From Larix kaempferi (Eukaryota; Streptophyta; Pinopsida; Pinales; Pinaceae), in contig BSBM01002101.1 of NCBI GenBank assembly GCA_027924585.1, forward strand, positions 310,001 through 374,000: 64,000 nucleotides of DNA. Reading direction: 5' to 3'. The notes beneath the pieces were generated by a model. The model had not been told where the DNA came from. It saw only the letters and a list, made by a program, of their open reading frames with translations, and ran no database searches. The translations under genes were made by a program, and so were the position numbers. The first letter of the stretch is position 1; each line of letters opens with the position of its first letter. Shown one piece after another: positions 32,901 through 45,900 of the stretch.

Positions 32901-35900
32901 ATTTGTAGACATGCACGCACAACAAATTTCGTGACGTTAAGAGCTAATTTCACACCCTTTAAGCTCAAGTGTAGTGAAAACGCATGGTGGCATTTCGACT
33001 TTGACCAACTTCTTGAATTGAAATTTGAGAATAGATTTGGATGTACCGTTGGTAGACAAGTGCGCACGCCAACTTTCGTGACGTTTTGAGTTATTTACCC
33101 ACCCTTTAAGCCCAAGTCTAGCAAAAACGCAGGATCGAGTTTCAACTTTGACCAACTTCTTGGAATTGAAGTTTGAGAATAGATTTGGATGTCCCATTGG
33201 TAGACAAGCGTCCATGCCAACTTTCGTGACGTTTCGAGCTATTTTCTCCTCCTTTAATCCCAAGTCTAGCGAAAACGCACGGTCGAGTTTCGACTTTGAC
33301 CAGCTTCGCGGAATTGAAAATTGAGCATAGATTTGGATTCCCTGTTGGTCGACAACTGCACACGCCAACTTTCGTGATGTTCCGAGAAATTCTCCACCCT
33401 TTAAGGCTAAGTCTAGCAAAAACGCACGGTCGAGTTTCGGCTTTGACCAACTTCTCGGAATTGAAATTTGAGAATAGATTTGGATATCCCATAGGTAGAC
33501 AACCGTGCACGCCAACTTTCGTGATGTTCTGAGCTATTTTATTCCCCTTTATGCCCAACACTAGAGAAAACGCACGGTTGCATTTCGGCTTTGACCTACT
33601 TCTCGGAATTGAAAATTGAGAATAGATTTGGATGTCCCATTTGTAGACATGCGCGCACAGCAACGTTCGTGACGTTCCGAGCTATTTTCTCCCCCTTTAA
33701 GACCAACTCTAGCGAAAACGCACGATCAAGTTTCAACTTTGACCAACTTCTCAGAATTGAAATTTGAGAATAGTTTTGGATGTCCCATTGGTAGACAAGT
33801 GTCCACACGAACTTTCGTGACATTCCGAGCTATTTTCTCCCCCTTTAAGCCCAACTCTAGAGAAAACGCACGGTCTCGTTTCGGCTTTGACCTACTTCTC
33901 GGAATTGAAAATTGAGAATCGATTTGGATGTCCCATTTGTAGACATGCGCGCACAGCAACTTTCATGACGTTCCGAGCTATTTTCTCCCCCTTTATGCAC
34001 AACTCTAGAGAAAACGCACGATCAAGTTTCAACTTTGACCAACTTTTCGGAATTGAAATTTGAGAATATTTTTGGATGTCCCATTGGTAGACAAGCGTCC
34101 ACACCAACTTTCGTGACGTTACGAGCTAATTTCACACCCTTTAAGCTCAAGCCTAGAGAAAACTCATGGTGGCGTTTTGACTTTGACCAACTTCTCGTAA
34201 TTGAAAATTGAGCATAGATTTGGATGTACCGTTGGTAGACAAGTGCGCATGCCAACATTCGTTACGTTCTGAGCTATTTTCTCACCCTTTAAGCCCAAGT
34301 CTAGCGAAAAAACACGGTCGAGTTTCAACTTTGACCAACTTCTCGAAATTGAAATTCAAGAATAGTTTTGGATGTCCTATTGGTAGACAAGCGTCCACAG
34401 CAACTTTCGTGACATTCCGAGCTATTTTCTCCCCCTTTATGCCCAAGTCTAGAGAAAACACACGTTCAAGTTTCGACTTTGACGAACTTCACGGAATTCA
34501 AAATTAAGCATAGATTTGGATGTTCCGTTGGTAGACAAGTGAGCACGCCAACTTTCGTGACTTTTCGAGCTATTTTCCCACCCTTTAAGCCCAAGTCTAG
34601 CGTAAACGCACGGTTGCGTTTCAACTTTGAGCAGCTTCTCCGAATTGAATTGTGAGAATAGATTTGGATGTCCCATTTGTAGACAAGCGTCCATGCCAAC
34701 TTTCGTGACGTTTCGATCTATTTTCTCCCCCTTTAATCCCAAGTATAGCAAAAACGCACCATCGAGTTTCGACTTTGACCAAATTCACCAAATTGAAAAT
34801 TGAGCATAAATTTGGATGTCCCGTTGGTAGACAAGTGCGCACGCCAACTTTCGTGATGTTCCAAGCTATTTTCTCACCGTTTAAGCCCAAGTCTAGCAAA
34901 AACGCATATTCGATTTTCAACTTTTACCAACTTCTCGAAATTTAAATTTGAGAATAGATTTGGATGTCCCATTGGTAGACAAGCGTCCATGCCAACTTTC
35001 ATGACGTTTCGAGCTTTTTTCTCCCCCTTTAACCCCAAGACCAGCGAAAACGCACGGTCGAGTTTCGACTTTGACCAACTTCTCGGAATTAAAAATTTAG
35101 AATCGATTCGGATGACCCATTTGTAGACATGCACGCACAACAACTTTCATGACGTTACGAGCTAATTTCACACCCTTTAAGCCCAATTCTAGAGAAAACG
35201 CATGATCCAGTTTCAACTTTGACCACCTTCTTCGAATTGAAATTTGAGAATAGTTTTAGATGTCCCATTGGTAGACAAGCATCCACACAAACTTTGTGAC
35301 GTTCCGAGCTATTTTCTCTCCCTTTAAGCCCAAGTCTAGCGAAAACGCACGGACGATTTTCGACTTTCAACAACTTCTCGGAATTGAAAATTGAGCATAG
35401 ATTTGGATGTCCCATTGGTAAACAAGTGCGCACACCAACTTTCATGACGTTCCGAGGTATTTTCCCACCCTTTAATCCCAAGTCTAGCGAAAATGCATGG
35501 TCGCCTTACGGCTTTGACCTACTTCTAGGAATTTAAAACGTAGAATAGATTTGGATGTCCCATTTGTAGACATGCGCGCACAACACATTTCGTGATGCTA
35601 CGAGCTAATTTCACACCCTTTAAACTCAAGTCTAGTGAAAACGCATTGTGGCATTTCGACCTTGACCAACTTCACGGAATCGAAAATTGAGCATAGATTT
35701 GGATGTCCCGTTGGTAAACAAGTGTGCACGCCAACTTTCGTGACGTTCCGAGCTATTTTCCAACCCTTTAAGCCCAAGTCTAGCGTAAACGCATGGTCGC
35801 GTTTCAACTTTGACTAACTTCTCAGAATTGAAATTTGAGAATAGATTTGGATGTCCCATTGGTAGACAAGCGTCCACACCAACGTTCGTGAAATTTCGAG

Positions 35901-38900
35901 CTATTTTTCCTGCTTTAAGCCAAACTCTAGAGAAAACGCGCGGTCGAATTTCAACTCTGACCAACTTCTCGGAATTGAAATTTGAGAATATTTTTGGATG
36001 TCACACTGGTAGAAAAGCGTCCACACCAACTTTCGTAATGTTCCGAGCTATTTTCTACCCCTTTAAGCCTAAGTCTGGCGAAAACGCAGGGTCGAGTTTC
36101 GGCTTTGACCAACTTCTTGGAATTGAAATTTGAGAATAGATTTGGATATCCCATTGGTAGACAAGCATGCACACCAACTTTCATGACGTTTCGAGCTATT
36201 TTCTCCCCATTTAATCCCAAGTCTAGCGAAAACGCACGGTCGCATTTTGGCTTTGATGTACTTCTCGGAATTGAAATTTGAGAATAAATTTGGATGCCGC
36301 ATTGGTAGAGGAGCGCGTACGCCAACTTTCGTGACGTTCTGAGCTATTTTCTCAACATTTAAGCCCAAGTCTAGCGAAAATGCACAGTCGCGTTTCGGCT
36401 TTGACCTACTTCTCGGAGTTGAAATTTGAGAATAAATTTGGATGCCCCATTCGTAGACAAGTGCATATGCCAACTTTCGTGATATTCCCGGCTATTTTCT
36501 CACCCTTTAAGCTGAAGTCTAACGAAAATGCACGGTCGTGTTTCGGACTTGACCAACTTCTCAGAATTTAAATTTGAGAATAGATATGGATGCCCCATTG
36601 GTAGACAAGCATGCACGCCAACTTTCATGACGTTCCGAGCTATTTTCTCCCCCTTTAAGCCCAAGTCTAGCGAAACCGCACGTTCGATTTTCAACTTTGA
36701 CCAACTTCTTGGAATTTAAATTTGAGAATAGTTTTGAATGTCTGATTGGTAGACAGACGTCCACGCCAACTTTTGTAACGTTCGAGCTTTTTTCTCCCCC
36801 TTTAACCCCAAGCCTAGCGAAAACGCACGGTCGATTTTCATCTTTCACTAACTTCTCGGAATTGAAAATTGAGCATAGATTTGGGTGTCCCGTTGGTAGA
36901 CAAGTGCGCACGCCAACTTTCGTGATGTTCCGAGCTATTTTCCCACCCTTTAATCCCAAGTCTATTGAAAACGCAAAGTTGAGTTTCAACTTTGAACACC
37001 TTCTCGGAATTGAAATTTTAGAATAGTTTTGGATGTCCCATTGGTAGACAAGTGTCCATGCCAACTTTCGTGACGTTCCGAGCTATTTTCTCCCCATTTA
37101 AGCCCATGTCTGGCGAAAACACACGGTCGAGTTTCGACTTTGACCAACTTCGCGGAATTGAAAATTGAGTAGAGATTTGGATGTCCCATTGGTAGATAAG
37201 TGCGCAAGCCAACTTTCGTGACGTTCCGAGATATTTTCCCACCCTTTAATCCCAAGTCTAGCAAAAACGCACGGTCGAGTTTCAACTTTGACTAACTTGT
37301 CGGAATTCAAATTTGAGAATAGATTTGGATGTCCCATTGGTAGATAAGCATCCACGCCAACTTTCGTGACGTTTCGAGCTTTTTTCTCCCCCTTTAAGAC
37401 CAAGTCTAGCGAAAACGCACGGTCGAGTTTCGACTTTCACCAACTTCTCAGAATTGAAAATTGAGCATAGATTTGGATGTCCCGTTGATAGAAAAGTGTG
37501 CACGCCAACTTTCGTAACGTTCTGAGCTATTTTCCAACCCTTTAATCCCAAGTCTATCGAAAACGCACGGTCATGTTTAAACTTTGACCAAGTTCTCGGA
37601 ATTGAAATTTGAGCATAGTTTTGGATGTCCCATTGGTAGACAAGCGTGCATGCCAACTTTCGTGACATTCCGAGCTATTTTCCACCCCTTTAATCCCAAG
37701 TCTAGCCTAAACGCACGGTCGAGTTTCAACTTTTACCAACTTCGCGGAATTGAAAATTGAGCATAGATTTGGATGTCCCATTGGTAGAAAAGTGTCCATG
37801 CTAGCTTTCATGACGTTCCGAGTTGTTTTCTCCGCCTTTAAGGCCAAGTCTAGTGAATAAGCACTGTCGAGGTTCGACTTTGACGAACTTCACGCAATTG
37901 AAAATTGAGCATAAATTTGGATGTCCCGTTGGTAGAAAAGTGTGCACGCCAACTTTCGTGACCCTCCAAGCTATTTTCCCACCCTTTAAGCCCAAGTCTA
38001 GCGAAAATGCAGAGTTGAGTTTCGACTTTCACCAACTTCTTGGAATTGAAAATTGAGCACAGATTTGGATGTCCTATTGGTAGACAAATGCGCACGCCAA
38101 CTTTCGTGACGTTCCAAGCTATTTTTGCGCCCTTTAATTCCAAGTCTAGCGAAAAAAGCATTGTCGAGTTTCAACTTTGACCAACTTCTTGGAATTGAAA
38201 TTTGAGAATAGTTTTGGATGTCCCACTGGTAGACAAGCGTCCATGCCAACTTTCATGACGTTCCAAGCTATTTTCTCCCCCATTAAGCCCAACTCTAGTG
38301 AAAACGTACGGTCGAGTTTCGACTTTCACCAACTTCTCGGAATTGAAAATTGAGCATAGATTTGGATGTCCAATTTGTAGACATGCACGCACAGCAACTT
38401 TCGTGATGCTACAAGCTAATTTAACACCCTTTAAGCTCAAGTCTAGCAAAAACGCATGATGGCATTTTGACTTTGAAAAACTTATTGGAATTGAAATTTG
38501 AGAATAGATTTGGATGTTCCATTGGTAAACAAGCGTGCACGCCAAATTTGGTGAGGTTTCGAGTTATTTTCTCTCCCTTTAATCCCAAGTCTAGTGAAGA
38601 CGCACGATCGAGTTTCAACTTTGACCAACTTCTTGGAATTGAAATTTGAGCATAGATTTGTATGTCCCGTTGGTAGACAAGTGCGCACGCCAACTTTCGT
38701 TACATTCCGAGCTATTTTCTTCCCCTTTAAGCCAAACTCTAGAGAAAATGCGCAGTCGAGTTTCAACTTTGACTAACTTCTCGGAATTGAAATTTGAGAA
38801 TTGATTTGGATGTCACATTGTTAGACAAGCGTCCACGCCAACTTTCGTGACGTTGCGAGTTTCGACTTTCACCAACTTCTCGGAATTGAAAATTGAGCAT

Positions 38901-39992
38901 AGATTTAGATTTCCCGTTGGTAGACAAGTGCGCACACCAACTTTCATGACGTTCCGACGTATTTTCCCACATTTTAAGCCCAGGTCTAGCGAAAACGCAC
39001 AGTGGAGTTTCGACTTTCACCAACTTCTCGAAATTGAAATTTGAGAATAGTTTTGGATGTCCCATTGGTAGAAAAGTGTCCACACCAACTTTCGTGACAT
39101 TTCGAGCTATTTTATCCCCCCTTTAAGCACAACTCTAGAGAAAACGCACGGTCCCGTTTCGGCTTTGACCAACTTCTCGGAATTGAAAACTGAGAATAGA
39201 TTTGGATGTCCTTGTAGACATGCCCACACAGCAACTTTTGTGACGTTACGAGCTAATTTCACACCCTTTAAACTCAAGTCTAGCGAAAACGCATGGTGGC
39301 ATTTCGACCTTGATCAACTTCTCGGAATTGGAAATTGAGCACAGATTTGGATGTACCATTGGTAGACAAGTGCGCACACCAACTTTCGTGACATTCCAAG
39401 CTATTTTCCCGCCTTTTAATTCCAAGTCTAGCGAAAAAAGCATGCTCGAGCTTCGACTTTCACCAACTTCTCGGAATTGAAAATTGAGCATAGATTTGGA
39501 TGTCCCATTTGTAGACATGCGTGCACGGCAACTTTCGTGACGCTACGAGCTAATTTCACACCCTTTAAGCTCAAGTCTAGCGAAAACGCATGGTGGCATT
39601 TCGAATTTGACCAACTTCTTGGAATTGAAATTTGAGAATAGATTTGAAAGTCACATTGTTAGACAAGCATCCACGCCAACTTTCATAACGTTTCGAGCTT
39701 TTTTCTCCCCCTTTAAGCCCAAGTCTAGCGAAAACGCACGGATGAGTTTCGACTTTCACCAACTTCTCAAAATTTAAAATAGAGCATATATTTGGATGTC
39801 CCGTTGGTAGACAAGTGCGCACGCCAACTTCCTTCACATTCCGAGCTATTTTCCTACCTTTTAAGCCCAAGTCTAGCGAAAACGCACGGTCGAGTTTCAA
39901 CTTTAACCAACTTCTCGGAATTGAAATTTGAGAATAGTTTTGGATGTCTTATTGGTAGACAAGCGTCCACACCAACTTTCGTCACATTCTGA
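29995..39992 (+). repeat. HOR copy 4 (complete)
   Basis: Same 68-monomer order with no length change. It carries T at 36790 (unit 6796), G at 36885 (unit 6891) and T at 38518 (unit 8524), like copy 3. It has one private substitution, A at 34257 (unit 4263, T elsewhere), inside the otherwise conserved CCAACTTTCG box. Confidence 0.97.
34257..34257. other. Inter-copy variant, unit 4263: private A in copy 4
   Basis: GCCAACATTCG in place of GCCAACTTTCG. Confidence 0.9.
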
Positions 39993-42900
39993 GCTATTTT
40001 ATCCCCCTTTAAGCCCAACTCTAGAGAAAACGCACGGTCGCGTTTCGTCTTTGACCTACTTCTCGGAATTGAAAACTGAGAAAAGATTTGGATGTCCCAT
40101 TTTCTAACATGCGTGGACAACAACTTTCGTGACGTTACGAGCTAATTTCACACCCTTTAAGCTCAAGTCTAACGAAAATTTTGACTTTGACCAACTTCTG
40201 GGAATTGAAATTTGAGAATAGATTTGGATGTCTCGTTGGTAGACAAGTGCGCATGCCAACTTTCGTGATGTTCCGAGCTATTTTCCCACCCTTTAAGCCC
40301 AAGTCTAGCGAAAACACATGGTCGAGTTTCAACTTTGACCAATTTCCCGAAATTGAAATTTGAGAATAGTTTTGGATGTCCCATTGGTAAACAAGCATCC
40401 ATGCCAACTTTCGTGACGTGCCGACCTATTTTCTGCCCCATTAAGCCCAACTCTAGTGAAAACGTACGGTCGAGTTTCGAATTTCACCAACTTCTCCGAA
40501 TTGAAAATTGAGCATAGATTTGGATGTCCCATTTGTAGACATGCGCACACAGCAAAATTCATGACGTTACGAGCTAATTTCACACCCTTTAAGCTCAAGT
40601 CTAGCGAAAACACATGGTGGCATTTCGACTTTGACCAACTTCTGGGAATTGAAATTTGAGAATAGATTTGGATGTCCCGTTGGTAGACAAGTGTGCACGC
40701 CAACGTTCGTGACGTTACGAGCTAATTTCACACCCTTTAAGCTCAAGTCTAGAGAAAACGCATGGTGGCGTTTCGACTTTGACCAAGTTCTGGGAATTGA
40801 AATTTGCGAATAGATTTGGATGTCCCGTTGGTAGACAAGTGCCCATGCCAACTTTCATGATGTTCCAAGGTATTTTATCCCCCTTTAAGCCCAAGTCTAG
40901 AGAAAACGCACGGCCGCGTTTCGGGTTTGACCTACTTCTCGGAATTGAAAATTGAGAATAGATTCGGACGTCCCATTTGTAGACTGGTGTGCACACCAAC
41001 TTTCGTGACGTTCCAAGCTATTTTTTCACCCTTTAAGCTCAAGCCTAGCAAAAACGCACGGTCGATTTTCGACATTCACCAACTTCTCGAAATTGAAAAT
41101 TGAGCATTGATTTGGATTTCCCATTGGTAGACAAGTGCGCACGCCAACGCTCATGACGTTCCGAGCTATTTTCCCACCCTTTAAGCTTAAGTCTAGCGAA
41201 AACGAATGGTGGCGTTTCGACTTTGACCAAGTTCTGGGAATTGAAATTTGAGAATAGATTTGGATGTCCCGTTGGTAGACAAGTGCCCATGCCAACGTTC
41301 GGGACGTTCCGAGGTATTTTCTCGCCCTTTAAGCCCAACTCTAGAGAAAACGCACGATCGCGTTTCGGGTTTGACCTGCTTCTCGGAATTGAAAATCGGG
41401 AATAGATTTGGATGTCCCATTTGTAGACATGCGTGCAAAGCAAATTTCGTGACGTTATGAGCTAATTTCACACCCTGTAAGCTAAAGTCTAGCGAAAACA
41501 TATGGTGGCGTTTCGACTTTGACCAACCTATGGGAATTGAAAATTAAGAATAGATTTAGATGTCCCATTGGTAGACAAGCGTCCACGCCAACTTTCATGA
41601 TGTTTCGAGCTTTGTTCTCCCCCTTTAAGCCCAAGCCTACTGAAAACACACGGTCGAATTTCGACTTTCACCAAATTCATGGAATTGAAAATTGAGCATA
41701 GATTTGGATTTCCCGTTGGTAGAAAAGTGTGCACGCCAACGTTCGCGATGTTCTGAGCTATTTTACCACCCTTTAAGCCCAAGTCTAGCGAAAACACACT
41801 GTCGAGGTTTGACTTCGACGAACTTTGCTGAATGGAAAATTGAGCGTAGATTTGGATGTCCCGTTGGTAGACAAGTCCGCACGCCAACTTTCGTGATGTT
41901 CCGAGCTATTTTCCCACCCTTTAATCCCAAGTCTAGCGAAAACGCACGGTCGAGTTTCAACTTTGACCACCTTCTCGGAATTGAAATTTGAGAATAGTTT
42001 TGGATGTCCCATTGGTAGACAAGCGTCCATGCCAACTTTCCTGATGTTCCGAACTATTTTCTCCCCCTTTAAGCCCAAGTCTAGCGAAAACGGACGGTTG
42101 AGTTTTGACTTTGAACAACTTCACGGAATTGAAAATTGAGCATAGATTTGGATGTCCCATTGGTAGACAAGTGCGCATGCCAACTTTCATGGTGTTCCGA
42201 GCTATTTTCCCGCCCTATAATCCCAAGTCTAGCAAAAAAAGCATGGTCGATTTTCAACTTTGCCAACTTCTCGGAATTGAAATTTGAGAATAGTTTTGGA
42301 TGTCCCATTGGTAGACAAGCGTCCATGCCAACTTTCGTGACGTTTCGAGCTATTTTCTCCCCCTTTAAGCCCAAGTTTAGTGAAAACGAACGGTCGAGTT
42401 TCAACTTTGACCAACTTCTTGGAATTGAAATTTGAGAATAGTTTTGGATGTCCCATTGGTAGACAAGTGTCCACACCAACTTTCATCACATTTCGAGCTA
42501 TTTTATCCCCCTTTAAGCCCAACTCTACTGAAAACACACGGTCGCGTTTCGGCTTTGACCTACTTCTCGGAATTGAAAATTGAGAATAGATTTGGATGTC
42601 CCATTTGTGGACATGCGTACACAACAACTTTCGTGACGTTACGAGCTAATTTCACACCCTTTAAGCTCAAGTCTAGCGAAAAATCACGGTCGAGTTTCAA
42701 CTTTGACCAACTTCCCGGAATTTAAATTTGAGAATAGTTTGGGATGTCCCATTGGTAGACAAGCGTCCACACCAACTTCCGTGACGTTCCGACCTATTTT
42801 CTGCCCCATTAAGCCCAACTCTAGTGAAAACGTATGGTCGAGTTTTGACTTTCACCAACTTCTCGGAATTAAAAATTGAGCATATATTTGGATGTCCCAT

Positions 42901-45900
42901 TTGTAGACATGCACGCACAACAAATTTCGTGACGTTAAGAGCTAATTTCACACCCTTTAAGCTCAAGTGTAGTGAAAACGCATGGTGGCATTTCGACTTT
43001 GACCAACTTCTTGAATTGAAATTTGAGAATAGATTTGGATGTACCGTTGGTAGACAAGTGCGCACGCCAACTTTCGTGACGTTTTGAGTTATTTACCCAC
43101 CCTTTAAGCCCAAGTCTAGCAAAAACGCAGGATCGAGTTTCAACTTTGACCAACTTCTTGGAATTGAAGTTTGAGAATAGATTTGGATGTCCCATTGGTA
43201 GACAAGCGTCCATGCCAACTTTCGTGACGTTTCGAGCTATTTTCTCCTCCTTTAATCCCAAGTCTAGCGAAAACGCACGGTCGAGTTTCGACTTTGACCA
43301 GCTTCGCGGAATTGAAAATTGAGCATAGATTTGGATTCCCTGTTGGTCGACAACTGCACACGCCAACTTTCGTGATGTTCCGAGAAATTCTCCACCCTTT
43401 AAGGCTAAGTCTAGCAAAAACGCACGGTCGAGTTTCGGCTTTGACCAACTTCTCGGAATTGAAATTTGAGAATAGATTTGGATATCCCATAGGTAGACAA
43501 CCGTGCACGCCAACTTTCGTGATGTTCTGAGCTATTTTATTCCCCTTTATGCCCAACACTAGAGAAAACGCACGGTTGCATTTCGGCTTTGACCTACTTC
43601 TCGGAATTGAAAATTGAGAATAGATTTGGATGTCCCATTTGTAGACATGCGCGCACAGCAACGTTCGTGACGTTCCGAGCTATTTTCTCCCCCTTTAAGA
43701 CCAACTCTAGCGAAAACGCACGATCAAGTTTCAACTTTGACCAACTTCTCAGAATTGAAATTTGAGAATAGTTTTGGATGTCCCATTGGTAGACAAGTGT
43801 CCACACGAACTTTCGTGACATTCCGAGCTATTTTCTCCCCCTTTAAGCCCAACTCTAGAGAAAACGCACGGTCTCGTTTCGGCTTTGACCTACTTCTCGG
43901 AATTGAAAATTGAGAATCGATTTGGATGTCCCATTTGTAGACATGCGCGCACAGCAACTTTCATGACGTTCCGAGCTATTTTCTCCCCCTTTATGCACAA
44001 CTCTAGAGAAAACGCACGATCAAGTTTCAACTTTGACCAACTTTTCGGAATTGAAATTTGAGAATATTTTTGGATGTCCCATTGGTAGACAAGCGTCCAC
44101 ACCAACTTTCGTGACGTTACGAGCTAATTTCACACCCTTTAAGCTCAAGCCTAGAGAAAACTCATGGTGGCGTTTTGACTTTGACCAACTTCTCGTAATT
44201 GAAAATTGAGCATAGATTTGGATGTACCGTTGGTAGACAAGTGCGCATGCCAACTTTCGTTACGTTCTGAGCTATTTTCTCACCCTTTAAGCCCAAGTCT
44301 AGCGAAAAAACACGGTCGAGTTTCAACTTTGACCAACTTCTCGAAATTGAAATTCAAGAATAGTTTTGGATGTCCTATTGGTAGACAAGCGTCCACAGCA
44401 ACTTTCGTGACATTCCGAGCTATTTTCTCCCCCTTTATGCCCAAGTCTAGAGAAAACACACGTTCAAGTTTCGACTTTGACGAACTTCACGGAATTCAAA
44501 ATTAAGCATAGATTTGGATGTTCCGTTGGTAGACAAGTGAGCACGCCAACTTTCGTGACTTTTCGAGCTATTTTCCCACCCTTTAAGCCCAAGTCTAGCG
44601 TAAACGCACGGTTGCGTTTCAACTTTGAGCAGCTTCTCCGAATTGAATTGTGAGAATAGATTTGGATGTCCCATTTGTAGACAAGCGTCCATGCCAACTT
44701 TCGTGACGTTTCGATCTATTTTCTCCCCCTTTAATCCCAAGTATAGCAAAAACGCACCATCGAGTTTCGACTTTGACCAAATTCACCAAATTGAAAATTG
44801 AGCATAAATTTGGATGTCCCGTTGGTAGACAAGTGCGCACGCCAACTTTCGTGATGTTCCAAGCTATTTTCTCACCGTTTAAGCCCAAGTCTAGCAAAAA
44901 CGCATATTCGATTTTCAACTTTTACCAACTTCTCGAAATTTAAATTTGAGAATAGATTTGGATGTCCCATTGGTAGACAAGCGTCCATGCCAACTTTCAT
45001 GACGTTTCGAGCTTTTTTCTCCCCCTTTAACCCCAAGACCAGCGAAAACGCACGGTCGAGTTTCGACTTTGACCAACTTCTCGGAATTAAAAATTTAGAA
45101 TCGATTCGGATGACCCATTTGTAGACATGCACGCACAACAACTTTCATGACGTTACGAGCTAATTTCACACCCTTTAAGCCCAATTCTAGAGAAAACGCA
45201 TGATCCAGTTTCAACTTTGACCACCTTCTTCGAATTGAAATTTGAGAATAGTTTTAGATGTCCCATTGGTAGACAAGCATCCACACAAACTTTGTGACGT
45301 TCCGAGCTATTTTCTCTCCCTTTAAGCCCAAGTCTAGCGAAAACGCACGGACGATTTTCGACTTTCAACAACTTCTCGGAATTGAAAATTGAGCATAGAT
45401 TTGGATGTCCCATTGGTAAACAAGTGCGCACACCAACTTTCATGACGTTCCGAGGTATTTTCCCACCCTTTAATCCCAAGTCTAGCGAAAATGCATGGTC
45501 GCCTTACGGCTTTGACCTACTTCTAGGAATTTAAAACGTAGAATAGATTTGGATGTCCCATTTGTAGACATGCGCGCACAACACATTTCGTGATGCTACG
45601 AGCTAATTTCACACCCTTTAAACTCAAGTCTAGTGAAAACGCATTGTGGCATTTCGACCTTGACCAACTTCACGGAATCGAAAATTGAGCATAGATTTGG
45701 ATGTCCCGTTGGTAAACAAGTGTGCACGCCAACTTTCGTGACGTTCCGAGCTATTTTCCAACCCTTTAAGCCCAAGTCTAGCGTAAACGCATGGTCGCGT
45801 TTCAACTTTGACTAACTTCTCAGAATTGAAATTTGAGAATAGATTTGGATGTCCCATTGGTAGACAAGCGTCCACACCAACGTTCGTGAAATTTCGAGCT

